Shown here one piece after another: positions 40,776 through 49,049 of a stretch of 64,000 nucleotides of DNA. The stretch spans positions 1,054,001-1,118,000 of the forward strand of contig NZ_CP042429.1 in the NCBI RefSeq assembly GCF_007970465.1. The letters run 5' to 3'. Both the position numbers and the translations under genes were made by a program. Each line of letters starts with the position of its first letter. Position 1 is the first letter of the stretch. The DNA is from Corynebacterium nuruki S6-4 (GTDB lineage: Bacteria; Actinomycetota; Actinomycetes; Mycobacteriales; Mycobacteriaceae). The notes under the pieces were generated by a model that was given only the letters and a program-made list of their open reading frames with translations, was not told the DNA's origin and made no database searches.

Positions 40776-42392
40776 GTGACTGAACACACTGTCCACCCCG
40801 CCACCCGCGGCATGACCGTGCGCGAGACACTCGCCCTGCCCGCCTTCCGCCACACCGCCGTCCACGTCCTCGTCGGCGCCGACAAGCTCGACACCCCCGT
40901 GCGCTGGGTCCACGTCACCGAATCCACCCGCGCCGGCCAGCTGCTGCGCGGCGGGGAACTCCTGCTCGCCACCGGCTCCGGCTGGGGGACGGACCCCGCC
41001 GCCCGGCGCGCCCTGGTCCGTGCCTTCCACGATGCCGGCGCCGCCGCCCTGCTCCTCGAGATCGGCGAGTTCTGGACCGAGGTACCGCCGGAGGTGACGC
41101 AGACCTGCCGGGCCACCGGCCTGCCGTTGGTGACGACCGGCTCCGAGATCCGGTTCCGGGACGTGTCCGAACAGGTCCACTCCACCCTGCTCGACCGGGA
41201 GGTCGCCACCGTCGAGGCGATGCGCGAGGTCGCCGAGACGTTCACCACCATGATCGTCGACGGTGCCCCACCCCAGCAGCTCATCCGGCAGGCGGCCCGA
41301 CTGCTCGGCGCCCCGGTGATCCTGGAGGATCCCGCCCACCGGGTGGTCCACTACGCGGTCGGCCTGGAACAGCCCTCGACCCTGCTGGACAACTGGACGT
41401 CCCGGTCGTCCCGCTGGGCCGGGGCGGTCGGTCGGACCGGGACGGTCGCCGAACCGGTCCCCCTGCCCGCACCGGACGCCGGCTGGTGCGTCGACGTCAT
41501 GGCGCGGGGCACCCACTGGGGCCGGCTCATCACCCTCGGGACCCCGACGCCGGACGCCGGGGCGTCCCACGTCCTGCGCCAGGCCGCGGTGGCGCTGGCG
41601 GTGGAACGGCTCGGCGCGGCCCGCCCGTTCACCTGGGAGGACCTGCTCAACCGCTCGGCACTCGACCGGTTGACCGGCACGCTCTACACCACCACCGACG
41701 GGCTGGCGGAGGTACTGGCCGCCTCAGGGTTCCGGACCCGCAACCGCTCGCTGATCGCCCTGGAGGTCCGTGGTCCGGGAACATCCGGCCCGGTGGAGGC
41801 CGCCACGGTGCGCCGGATCGCCGACCGCACCGGGTGGGACGTCCTCGCCGCACCGGGGTCAGTCACCCCCGGGTCGGCGACCGCCCCCACCTCCGGGGCT
41901 GCGTCCGACCGGATCAGCGCAGCGGTCTCCGCGCCCGCCGGCGGCGATCCGCTCGGCACGCTGCGCACCCTGGCCGACTGGCCGGGCACGGCGGTGCTGG
42001 TCTCCCCGCCGCAGCGTGACGTCGGCGCGCTGTCGCGCACCCTGCGGTCGCTGGGCCGGATCCGGGACGCCGCGCCCGGGGTGACGGTCGTCGGCGGGAC
42101 GCCGGTCTCGACCGTCATCGACGAGCTGCGGGACGACGTCCATGTCCGGGATTTCGCCGCCCGGCTCCTGGAACCGCTGCTCGACTACGACCACCGCCAC
42201 GACGGCGATCTCGTCGAGACCACGGCTGCGGTGCTGCGCCATCCGTCGTCCCGCTCGGCGGCGGCCGAGGACCTTCATCTGTCGCGGACGTCGCTGTACT
42301 CGCGGATCGCGACGATCGAACGGCTCCTCGGCATGGATCTCGGCGACGGGGAGACCCAGTTCGCGCTGGGGCTGGCACTGCGGACGCGGTGA
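40776..42392 (+). CDS. PucR-family transcriptional regulator
   Basis: A 538-residue regulator. The N-terminal PucR sensor domain shows MTVRETLALPAFRHTAVHVL and the conserved VRWVHVTESTRAGQLLRGGE, then ELLLATGSGW. The C-terminal helix-turn-helix (HTH_30) is AAAEDLHLSRTSLYSRIATIERLLG. Family members control purine, beta-alanine, GABA and proline use, usually as activators of the divergent operon. Here that operon is mmsA-aminotransferase-gntP. GTG 40776 is used; no strong ribosome binding site is visible. Confidence 0.88.
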   Translation: MTEHTVHPATRGMTVRETLALPAFRHTAVHVLVGADKLDTPVRWVHVTESTRAGQLLRGGELLLATGSGWGTDPAARRALVRAFHDAGAAALLLEIGEFWTEVPPEVTQTCRATGLPLVTTGSEIRFRDVSEQVHSTLLDREVATVEAMREVAETFTTMIVDGAPPQQLIRQAARLLGAPVILEDPAHRVVHYAVGLEQPSTLLDNWTSRSSRWAGAVGRTGTVAEPVPLPAPDAGWCVDVMARGTHWGRLITLGTPTPDAGASHVLRQAAVALAVERLGAARPFTWEDLLNRSALDRLTGTLYTTTDGLAEVLAASGFRTRNRSLIALEVRGPGTSGPVEAATVRRIADRTGWDVLAAPGSVTPGSATAPTSGAASDRISAAVSAPAGGDPLGTLRTLADWPGTAVLVSPPQRDVGALSRTLRSLGRIRDAAPGVTVVGGTPVSTVIDELRDDVHVRDFAARLLEPLLDYDHRHDGDLVETTAAVLRHPSSRSAAAEDLHLSRTSLYSRIATIERLLGMDLGDGETQFALGLALRTR

Positions 42393-42433
42393 GCCGGTTC
42401 GCCCGTCACGTCAAGTCCGCACTCCCCTGCGTG

Positions 42434-43891
42434 CTACACGAACACCGAGAGCAGCAGAGCCATGAGCAGACCGAAGATCGAGACGAGCGTCTGCACCGTC
42501 ATGTGCGTCTTCGTCGCCTGACCGAGCGTCATACCGAAAGACTCCTTGACGAACCAGAATCCGGCATGGTTCACCCAGTTCAACCCCACCGACCCGGACC
42601 CGATCCCGATGACCACCAGGGAGATGTACGCGGGAGCCATCCCCGCCACCAACGGCGCGAGGATACCGGTGGCACTGACGATGCCGACGGTGGCCGAGCC
42701 GGTACAGAACGACAGCACCAGACCGATGATCCAGCCGAGCAGGATGTAGTTCATGTCCCAGCCGGAGATGACGTCGACCAGGGCGTCGTTGATGTCGGAG
42801 GTCTTCAGTACCTCGTTGAACATCCCGCCACCGGCGATGATCAGGGCGACCCCGGCGACAGAACCGAGTGAGGAGCCGAAGGATTTCTTCACGTCGCCAC
42901 CGGTCATGCGACTGCTCCAGGCGAGGACCGTCCCGGCGAACAGGACGCCGGCAAGCATGGCGATGACCGGTTGACCGACCAGCGCAGCGGGAGTCTTGAG
43001 CACCGAGTCCGGCGCAACGAGATCCACGAGGGTCTCAAACAGCATGAGGACCACCGGGACGAGCACGCAGACGAACGCCAGCCAGGTCGGCACCGGTGAC
43101 AGTTCATTGCCGGAGTCCGCTCCGACCCGTTTCCTGACCGTCGCCAGCGCGGACGCACCGTCGCCGGAGGCGTCCTGCTGCTTTTCCGCCTCGTCGGGAG
43201 TGGTGCCGGCGTACTGCCGGACCAGATCGTCCGAGGGCTCAAGCCGGATCCGTGGGGCAATGAAATGGGCGTACACCGGCCCCGAAAGCACGACGGCAGG
43301 TACCGCGCAGATCAGACCGAGGCCGATGGTGAGGCCGATGTTGGCGTCCAGCCCGTTGACCGCGATCGTCGGACCGGGATGCGGCGGCAGCATGCCGTGC
43401 AGACAGGACAGGGCTGCAACAGCAGGGATGAGAATGCGGAGGTACCAGGTCTTCGGACGTCCGGCCGCGACATCGAGCCGCAGGGCTACGGCGTAGATCA
43501 CCGGCATGAGCACCACGAGTCCTACCTCGAAGAACATCGGCATACCGATGAGGAAGGCCACACCCGTCATCACCCACGGCGCGGTCCGGGGCGAGCTGTG
43601 TTCCACGACTAGGTCGGCGATGCGTCCCACCGCACCGGAATCGGCGAGCAGGCGGCCGAGCATCGCTCCGAGGAACACCACCAGACCGGTCTCACCGAGG
43701 GTGCCGCCGGCACCGTCGACAAGATTCTCCGGAATGTCCGCCAGCGGCAGGCCGGCGGCGACGGCGGCAAACAACGAGGTCACAGACAATGCGAGGAAGG
43801 GGTGCAGTTTCGTCCGCCAGTTGATCAGGAAGATGAGCAACAGGATCGAGACCACGAGGACCCCGACCAGGTAGGTAGGAGAATCAGTCAT
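42434..43891 (-). CDS. GntP-family permease (intact paralogue)
   Basis: A 485-residue 12-14 segment membrane transporter of the gluconate:H+ symporter family. VFLGAMLGRLLADSGAVGRI, MLPPHPGPTIAVNGL, GVALIIAGGGMFNEVL and the C-terminal NWVNHAGFWFVKESFGMTLG are family hallmarks. It closely resembles the frameshifted copy at 36206-37664, pointing to a duplication that now flanks the aminotransferase/dehydrogenase/PucR block. ATG 43891 is preferred, with GTG 43900 possible. It is convergent with pucR (41 bp). Substrates in the family include gluconate, glycerate and other hydroxy acids; the exact one is unknown. Confidence 0.9.
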   Translation of the reverse strand: MTDSPTYLVGVLVVSILLLIFLINWRTKLHPFLALSVTSLFAAVAAGLPLADIPENLVDGAGGTLGETGLVVFLGAMLGRLLADSGAVGRIADLVVEHSSPRTAPWVMTGVAFLIGMPMFFEVGLVVLMPVIYAVALRLDVAAGRPKTWYLRILIPAVAALSCLHGMLPPHPGPTIAVNGLDANIGLTIGLGLICAVPAVVLSGPVYAHFIAPRIRLEPSDDLVRQYAGTTPDEAEKQQDASGDGASALATVRKRVGADSGNELSPVPTWLAFVCVLVPVVLMLFETLVDLVAPDSVLKTPAALVGQPVIAMLAGVLFAGTVLAWSSRMTGGDVKKSFGSSLGSVAGVALIIAGGGMFNEVLKTSDINDALVDVISGWDMNYILLGWIIGLVLSFCTGSATVGIVSATGILAPLVAGMAPAYISLVVIGIGSGSVGLNWVNHAGFWFVKESFGMTLGQATKTHMTVQTLVSIFGLLMALLLSVFV

Positions 43892-44026
43892 GCCCGGCAC
43901 CGTACGCCCCGGACAATGGCGGGAATCGTCGGGCGACGGACGCCCCGCACGGCGCCGGCACCGCCCGGGTCCGACCCGGTCTAGAGTGTCACCTGTCCAA
44001 CTTTTATCTCTGAAAGGATTTCACCG

Positions 44027-44248
44027 ATGGACCTCATCAACACCATCTCCGGCTCTGTCCAGGGCGTCTGGGTCGCCTTCCGCGAATGGGCGGACAACCC
44101 GGTCGTCGACGCCTTCGGGAAGTTCGTCGACCACCTCGAAGACCTCGTCGGCATCACCCCGGACCCGGATGTCTCCGGTGACGTGACCGGCAGCGTCCAG
44201 GGCAGCTCCCTCGGCAGCCTGGGCAGCAGCGCCGCCGACGCCGAGTAG
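44027..44248 (+). CDS. Small acidic amphipathic protein, possibly a corynebacterial porin-type peptide
   Basis: A 73-residue protein without a signal peptide. The first 45 residues (DLINTISGSVQGVWVAFREW, then DNPVVDAFGKFVDHLEDLVG) form amphipathic helices with hydrophobic residues on one face. The tail is acidic with Gly/Ser repeats (GSVQGSSLGSLGSSAADAE). Corynebacterial outer-membrane porins of the PorA/PorH kind are similarly short, acidic, helical and lack signal peptides, and they also begin with such a segment. There is a good RBS (GAAAGGA) and its own promoter region (TTTTATCT upstream). It is an isolated gene followed by inverted-repeat element copy 2. Assignment is tentative because such peptides diverge fast. 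Confidence 0.55.
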   Translation: MDLINTISGSVQGVWVAFREWADNPVVDAFGKFVDHLEDLVGITPDPDVSGDVTGSVQGSSLGSLGSSAADAE

Positions 44249-44260
44249 CCCCGACAACCT

Positions 44261-44363
44261 ACCGGGTTTTTCACACCTCCCCGCCGGACGCCGCCCCCGG
44301 CTCACCCGCCCTGACCTGCACATCTCTGTGTGTGGGACGCCGTGGAGGTGTGAAAAACCGGGT
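44261..44363. repeat. Dispersed 100-bp inverted-repeat element, copy 2
   Basis: ACCGGGTTTTTCACACCTCC (44261-44280) and GGAGGTGTGAAAAACCGGGT (44344-44363) are complementary except at one position. The arms match copy 1 at 30844-30943. The reverse complement of the interior shares TGCAGGTCAG and a GC-rich part ending GTCCGGCGG with the interior of copy 1, so the whole element, not only the ends, is related. It again lies between convergent genes. Confidence 0.75.
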
Positions 44364-44462
44364 GGGCGGTGGGAGGCGGGCTGGATGCCACGGCGGGAGG
44401 CGGGCTGACTGCCACGGTGGGCGGCGGACCCGGCGCAGCGACCGACCACCCAGCACACCCGG

Positions 44463-45923
44463 TCACCAGCGCGACGAACCGCCCCCGCCGGAGAAGCCGC
44501 TGCTGAACGAGGTGTTCGTCGAGGAACTGTTGTGCGCCGCCTCATCGGAGGCGTGCCAGCTGCTGACCGTGTGGTACGGCGTCCAGCCCCGGTACCCGGA
44601 CCCCACCCGGTAGTCCTCGTCCCAGATCTGCGGCGGCACCCGGCCCTCCTGGTCGAGCCGGAGGTGCTCCATTTCCCGCTCGACCAGCTCCATGATCCGG
44701 GAGTATTCGGCGATGACGGTGGCGAACCGGGCCATGAAGTCCGCCCGGTCAGGGGTCTCCCGCAACTGCATGCACCGGTGGTGCAGGCCCTGCAGCTGGG
44801 TCTTCACCGCCGGGTTCACCGTCCCGGTCCGGGCGTCGACGATGTCGTCGGCCAGGGCGTCCAGCTCACTGCGGCGGACCTCCCGGTCCCCCTGCTCCAT
44901 GGCGAAGATCCGGTCGATGTTCGCCTCCGCGGTGTGCATGTGCGCCACCGCCTCGTCGGCGTCCCCGATGGTCGTCGCCTGCGCCCGGAATTCCCGGTCC
45001 GTCGAGGACACGGTGAGCCCGGTCCGCCCCACCACCTCGTTGACCTCGAGGAAGGCGTCCCGGCAGTCCTCCCACTGGCGCCGCAGTTCCGCGTCGGCGA
45101 TCGGCGAGGTCAGTGAGTGGGCCCGGATGTCAATCTGGTCGAGGCGCAGGGCGGCCGCACTGTAGCGGTCCGACAGGTCGGTGAACTTGTCGCGGGCGGT
45201 GGTGACCGTGCTGCGCCGGGTCCGACGCCGCCCCCAGATCCCGATTCCGACCGACGGGGCGAGGACGACGGCACCGATCGCGACGGGTCCCCAGAATTCG
45301 CCGCTGTCGTCCTTGACCTTCGACGGGTCACCGGCGGTCCGCAGTCCGTCGAGCAGGCCGCGGGCGTAGTCGCCGTCGCGCAGCCCCGGTTTCATGTCCT
45401 CGAGCGTCTGGTCGAGGTGCCCGCCGTCGCGCAGGTCGAGGGCGTCGCACACGTCGTCGCCGCAGTACACACCGTTGCCGTGGGTGGCCACGCCGACGAC
45501 CAGGATCAGGGAACCGGCCCGCCACGTCGCACCTTGACCGGTGCCGTCGGGGACGAGGTCGGGGCGGTGTGCCCCGACCCAGTCGAGGGCCTCGTCGTTG
45601 AAGTTGTCGTCACTGTCCCAGCCGTTCTCGGCCCCGTCGCCGAGGACGATGTAGTCGACCTGCCTCGCGGGGTCCGGCACGAGTGACCCGGTCTGCGCGG
45701 TGAGATCCTGCTCGGTGGCGGGGTCGAGCAGGTCGTCCGGATCGTCGATGCGCACGTCAGGGTTGCCGGGCGCCGCCGGATCAGGTGCCGCCCCGGCCCC
45801 CGGGCAGGACGCCGCCCCCGCCAGGCCGGCGACGGCGGCCGCACACAGCAGTCGGGACAGCAGCCGGGCGCGACGCGGCCGGACCCGGGTGGTCCGGGTG
45901 GTCAGAGCGGTACGGGATGTCAT
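44463..45923 (-). CDS. TPM-domain membrane protein with C-terminal coiled-coil domain and Gly/Ser tail
   Basis: A 486-residue exported membrane protein. A basic N-terminus leads into a hydrophobic signal/anchor (LLCAAAVAGLAGAASCPGAG). A TPM-like domain follows (about 50-210), with VRIDDPDDLLDPATEQDL and DYIVLGDGAENGWDSD. A transmembrane helix (GPVAIGAVVLAPSVGIGIWG) near 230 is followed by RRRTRR, then a cytoplasmic helical domain of about 190 residues. The end, SGFSGGGGSSRW, is the glycine/serine tail typical of TPM proteins. The helical domain is paralogous to the protein encoded just upstream. Function is unknown; DUF5129-type actinobacterial proteins look similar. ATG 45923 overlaps the upstream stop. 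Confidence 0.75.
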   Translation of the reverse strand: MTSRTALTTRTTRVRPRRARLLSRLLCAAAVAGLAGAASCPGAGAAPDPAAPGNPDVRIDDPDDLLDPATEQDLTAQTGSLVPDPARQVDYIVLGDGAENGWDSDDNFNDEALDWVGAHRPDLVPDGTGQGATWRAGSLILVVGVATHGNGVYCGDDVCDALDLRDGGHLDQTLEDMKPGLRDGDYARGLLDGLRTAGDPSKVKDDSGEFWGPVAIGAVVLAPSVGIGIWGRRRTRRSTVTTARDKFTDLSDRYSAAALRLDQIDIRAHSLTSPIADAELRRQWEDCRDAFLEVNEVVGRTGLTVSSTDREFRAQATTIGDADEAVAHMHTAEANIDRIFAMEQGDREVRRSELDALADDIVDARTGTVNPAVKTQLQGLHHRCMQLRETPDRADFMARFATVIAEYSRIMELVEREMEHLRLDQEGRVPPQIWDEDYRVGSGYRGWTPYHTVSSWHASDEAAHNSSSTNTSFSSGFSGGGGSSRW

Positions 45924-46597
45924 GCGGCCGCCTGTCCGGCGCGGGTGGTGATGTCGTCGAGGTCGCGGGTGACGGTGACGACGCGGTCGAGGAGCCCCGC
46001 GGTGTCCGGGGTTCCGGACACCTCCTCCCGCAGCTGCCGGACCTGCTCCTCCAGGTGCTGCAGCTGCGGGTACGCCCACTGCGAATCCCAGTGGTCGGCC
46101 TCCGCCTCGTTGATGTCGCCGATGAGGTCGGTGAGCCGGTCGTGGCGTCCCGCCGGGTCGTCCCGCTCCAGGGCGAGGAGGCGGTCGACGGCGTCCGAGG
46201 CCTGCTGCATCCTTGCCGCTGCATCATCGGCGGTGCGGATCTCCCCGGCGTGCCGGCGGAACCCGCGGGCCGGCGAATCAGGGGTCAGGCCGGTGGCCTG
46301 CACGATCCTGTCGACCTCGAGGAAGGCGTCCCGGCATTCCTGCCAGCGGCGGCGCAGTTCCGCCTCGACGGCCGGGGAGGCCGGCGAGTGGGCACGGTCG
46401 TCGAGACTGTCGAGCTGCTGCGCCATGGCGCTGTACCGGTCGACGACCCGGCGGAACCGGGTGCGTGGGCTGTCCCCGTCGTCGCGGTCGTCCCGGGCGT
46501 CGGACCAGGCGTCGAACCAGAAGGCGACGGCCACCATGGCGGCGACGGCGACGACGACCGCCACCGCGATCAGTATGTACAGCAGCCAGTCCGGCAT
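45920..46597 (-). CDS. Membrane-anchored coiled-coil protein, paralogue of the downstream TPM protein's C-terminal half
   Basis: A 225-residue protein: N-terminal transmembrane helix (LLYILIAVAVVVAVAAMVAV), then helical sequence aligned to the next gene's product: RYSAMAQQLDSLDDRAHS with RYSAAALRLDQIDIRAHS, and RRRWQECRDAFLEVDRIV with RRQWEDCRDAFLEVNEVV. It lacks the TPM domain and the Gly/Ser tail. ATG 46597 has GAGGAG upstream; the frame is open to 46669 but that start lacks support. The stop overlaps the next start by 4 bp, so the two proteins are made together and may form a complex at the membrane. Confidence 0.72.
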   Translation of the reverse strand: MPDWLLYILIAVAVVVAVAAMVAVAFWFDAWSDARDDRDDGDSPRTRFRRVVDRYSAMAQQLDSLDDRAHSPASPAVEAELRRRWQECRDAFLEVDRIVQATGLTPDSPARGFRRHAGEIRTADDAAARMQQASDAVDRLLALERDDPAGRHDRLTDLIGDINEAEADHWDSQWAYPQLQHLEEQVRQLREEVSGTPDTAGLLDRVVTVTRDLDDITTRAGQAAA

Positions 46598-46763
46598 GTC
46601 CGACACTCCTCGCACCAGTGTGCGGCGACACTGTGCGCCGGAACACATCAGAAACTTACGGGAACTCACCCTACAAGAGGGGTGCCCCGGCCGCGCCCCT
46701 CACCCCGGTGACGTTGCCCCGGATAACCCCCGGCCCTGACCCGGCCGCGACCCGGCTGCCCCC

Positions 46764-47147
46764 TCACTCCTGGTCGGCGAGCCACTCCTGCACCTCGTCG
46801 GTGACTGGGGCGACGGCGCCGTCCCAGTCGTTCTTCGTGATCCAGTGCGCCACATAGGAGCACACCGGCACCACCGTGAATCCCTGCTCGCGGGCATCCG
46901 CCAGCGCCGCCGACACCAGCACTCCGGCAAGGCCCCGACCAGCGAACTCGTCGTCGACGACCGTGTGGTGGAAGACCCGCTCCACACCCCGTCCGAACGC
47001 CGCATCGGCCGGCCGGTCAAGGTAGTCGGCATGGCCGAGCTGCCGGTCATCGCCGGCGTAGAAGATGCGGTAGGTGTTCTCCTCCGGTGCGCGCTCCAGC
47101 ACGACAGGCGTGCCCTCCCGGTCGGTCAGCTGCGGGGCTGTGCTCAT
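46764..47147 (-). CDS. Short GNAT-fold N-acetyltransferase (COG2388/YjdJ-like)
   Basis: A 127-residue single-domain protein. FHHTVVDDEFAGRGLAGVLV contains the acetyl-CoA-binding turn (R/Q-x-x-G-x-A/G as GRGLAG), followed by ALADAREQGFTVVPVCSYV. The family is a minimal GNAT of unknown substrate, close to the eukaryotic NATD1. A short tandem repeat (GAGAGCACA-type units, minus strand 47190-47160) lies just before the start, which has GAGAGGA as ribosome binding site. It is 108 bp downstream of the GAF-PucR gene in the same direction. Confidence 0.85.
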   Translation of the reverse strand: MSTAPQLTDREGTPVVLERAPEENTYRIFYAGDDRQLGHADYLDRPADAAFGRGVERVFHHTVVDDEFAGRGLAGVLVSAALADAREQGFTVVPVCSYVAHWITKNDWDGAVAPVTDEVQEWLADQE

Positions 47148-47255
47148 GTCTGTCCTCTCCGTACTCTCTGTGCTCTCTGTGCTCTCGATGGATCGGTTCT
47201 CTTTCCTGACTGAACGCTTATTGTGGGGCCTGCATTCCCCGGGCGCAAGGCCTTC

Positions 47256-48944
47256 TCACCGCCGGTCCGCCAGGGCCTGTACCCGCAGTGCCAGCTGCAG
47301 GTCGAGTTTCCGCGGCATCGTGTTCCAGTCCTCCCCGAGCAGTCCGCCGATCCGGTCGAGCCGCTGCCGCACGGTGTTGCGGTGCACGCCGAGCACCGTC
47401 GCGGTGCGCGCCACGCTGCCGTCGGTGTCGAAGTACACCTGCGCGGTCCGGGTCAGCCCGCTGTGGTGGGACGCGTCGTAGCCGGTCAACGGTGACAGGT
47501 CGGCGACCAGCGGGGTCGGCAGTTCACCCTGGTCCGCCAGGTGCAGGACGGCCGCGAGGATGCCCAGCCCGGCGCCGTCGGACAGTCCGGTGCGTCCGAG
47601 TGTCCGCTGTGCCGAGGCCGCCAGTTCGGCCTGCCGGTGTGCCGCGGCGAAATCCCGTCCCGCCGGGCCGGCCGTGCCAGTAGCGTCGGCAGCGTCGGCA
47701 GAACCGGCGGCGACCCAGGTCATCCCGCCGCGCAGCGTCCAGCCGCGGGCGGCGAACAGGTCCGGCACCGCTGCCACCCACCGCGCGTCCCCGGTGACCA
47801 CGCAGATGTGACCGTCGTGCGGGGCGATGATCACCGGCGACGGCGAGGACGCCGACAGTGCCCGCATCACCCGGTCCCGCACCGGGTCCGGTGAGTCCAG
47901 GACCAGCACACACCACCGGTCGGCCTGGTGCAGCCACCATTCCGCCAGGACCGACCGCACCGCCGGGGCGTCCAGGTCGCCGCCGGCCAGGGCGGCCACG
48001 GCCTCGGTCCCGTCCCGCAGTTCCACCGCCTCGCGGGCGCGGGCGAGCATCACCCACAGGGCGGTGTGCAGGCTGACCCGTTCCAGCAGGGTCTGTTCCG
48101 CCTCGCCGAGGGCACGGTCGGTGACCAGCTCGCCGAACTGCCGGCCGGCCGCGGTCACGGCGAGGAACGTGCCCCCGGCGTTCGCCGCCCGGTCCGGGAC
48201 CGGTGCGTCGGTGGAGGCGGCGATGGGACGGCGTCCGGGCAGGTCCGTGAACCAGATGTCGCAGTCCAGCACCTGGGCGCCGATCGACAGCAGCGACGAG
48301 GCCGGCAGTTCCGAGGTGACGGTCTCCATGAGGCGCCGGTCCAGGTCGAGTCCCCGCGACAGGGCGGCGACATCGGATCCGCTCCGTTCCCGCTCGCCGC
48401 TGGTCTGCTCCACCAGCTCCATCAGCTGTTCGTGGCGTTGGGCGTTGTCGATCGCCACCGCGGCCTGGTCGGCGACCGATTCGAGCCGTGCGACCTCGAC
48501 CGGGGAGAACTCCCGGGGTATCCGGTGGGCGATGAGCAGGGCGCCGATGACCCGCCCCGCGACGGTGAGGGGTGCGCCGAGCAGGGCGCGGACACCCTCC
48601 CCCGCCACGATGTCGTCGATGTCGCCGAGGTGGTGCAGTTTCTCGTCCACCTGGTAGTCGGGCGTCCAGTAGGACGAGTGGCCGATCGCCACCCGCCCCA
48701 GCACCCCGGTCCCCAGCGGCTGCCGGATGGTGGCGTAGGCCTGCGTGCGCACCCCGTCGGTCTTGCGGATCACCGTCTCGTTGCGGTCGAAGTCGGTGAA
48801 ACTGACGTAGGCCATGTCCGAGCCCATGAGTCCGCGGGTGTGCCTCGCGACCGCCTGCAGCGTGGTTTCGGTGTCCCGGAGCTCGGTCAGCTGTGTCGCG
48901 GACCGCAGTCGGCGGCGGATCCAGTCGCCATCGGTGTGTGCCAT
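47256..48944 (-). CDS. GAF-domain PucR-type transcriptional regulator
   Basis: A 562-residue regulator. An N-terminal GAF domain (about 20-170) has GLMGSDMAYVSFTDFDRNE and GVRALLGAPLTVAGRVIGAL, a ligand-binding fold. A central less conserved region follows, and the C-terminal PucR helix-turn-helix is DTDGSVARTATVLGVHRNTV, continuing RQRLDRIGGLLGED. The architecture is that of actinobacterial activators of alcohol, aldehyde or aromatic catabolism operons. It is divergent from the alcohol dehydrogenase/aldehyde dehydrogenase pair, which is its likely target. AACATG-GT-CATGTT at 48962-48975 is a candidate binding site. Confidence 0.87.
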   Translation of the reverse strand: MAHTDGDWIRRRLRSATQLTELRDTETTLQAVARHTRGLMGSDMAYVSFTDFDRNETVIRKTDGVRTQAYATIRQPLGTGVLGRVAIGHSSYWTPDYQVDEKLHHLGDIDDIVAGEGVRALLGAPLTVAGRVIGALLIAHRIPREFSPVEVARLESVADQAAVAIDNAQRHEQLMELVEQTSGERERSGSDVAALSRGLDLDRRLMETVTSELPASSLLSIGAQVLDCDIWFTDLPGRRPIAASTDAPVPDRAANAGGTFLAVTAAGRQFGELVTDRALGEAEQTLLERVSLHTALWVMLARAREAVELRDGTEAVAALAGGDLDAPAVRSVLAEWWLHQADRWCVLVLDSPDPVRDRVMRALSASSPSPVIIAPHDGHICVVTGDARWVAAVPDLFAARGWTLRGGMTWVAAGSADAADATGTAGPAGRDFAAAHRQAELAASAQRTLGRTGLSDGAGLGILAAVLHLADQGELPTPLVADLSPLTGYDASHHSGLTRTAQVYFDTDGSVARTATVLGVHRNTVRQRLDRIGGLLGEDWNTMPRKLDLQLALRVQALADRR

Positions 48945-48961
48945 GCACTGAATATCGCAGG

Positions 48962-49009
48962 AACATGGTCATGTTGCCACTACCGCGGGGTGCGGCCCGC
49001 CCCTAGTGT
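48962..49009 (+). promoter_or_regulatory. Operator-like dyad and -10 box of the alcohol dehydrogenase gene
   Basis: AACATGGTCATGTT (48962-48975) is a two-base-spaced perfect inverted repeat, 28 bp before TAGTGT (49004-49009), a plausible -10 box. Another ACATGT lies at 49019-49024. A GAF-PucR activator encoded on the other side is the obvious candidate to bind here. Motifs are seen; binding is inferred. Confidence 0.45.
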
Positions 49010-49049
49010 TGCGGACGAACATGTCCGTCGGCGTCAGAAAGGCGACCCC

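Noticed and set aside
47160..47195. Short tandem CTCTCTGTG units as a CRISPR array
   Set aside because: Units are about 10 bp with no unique spacers and no cas genes; it is a simple sequence repeat before a GNAT gene.
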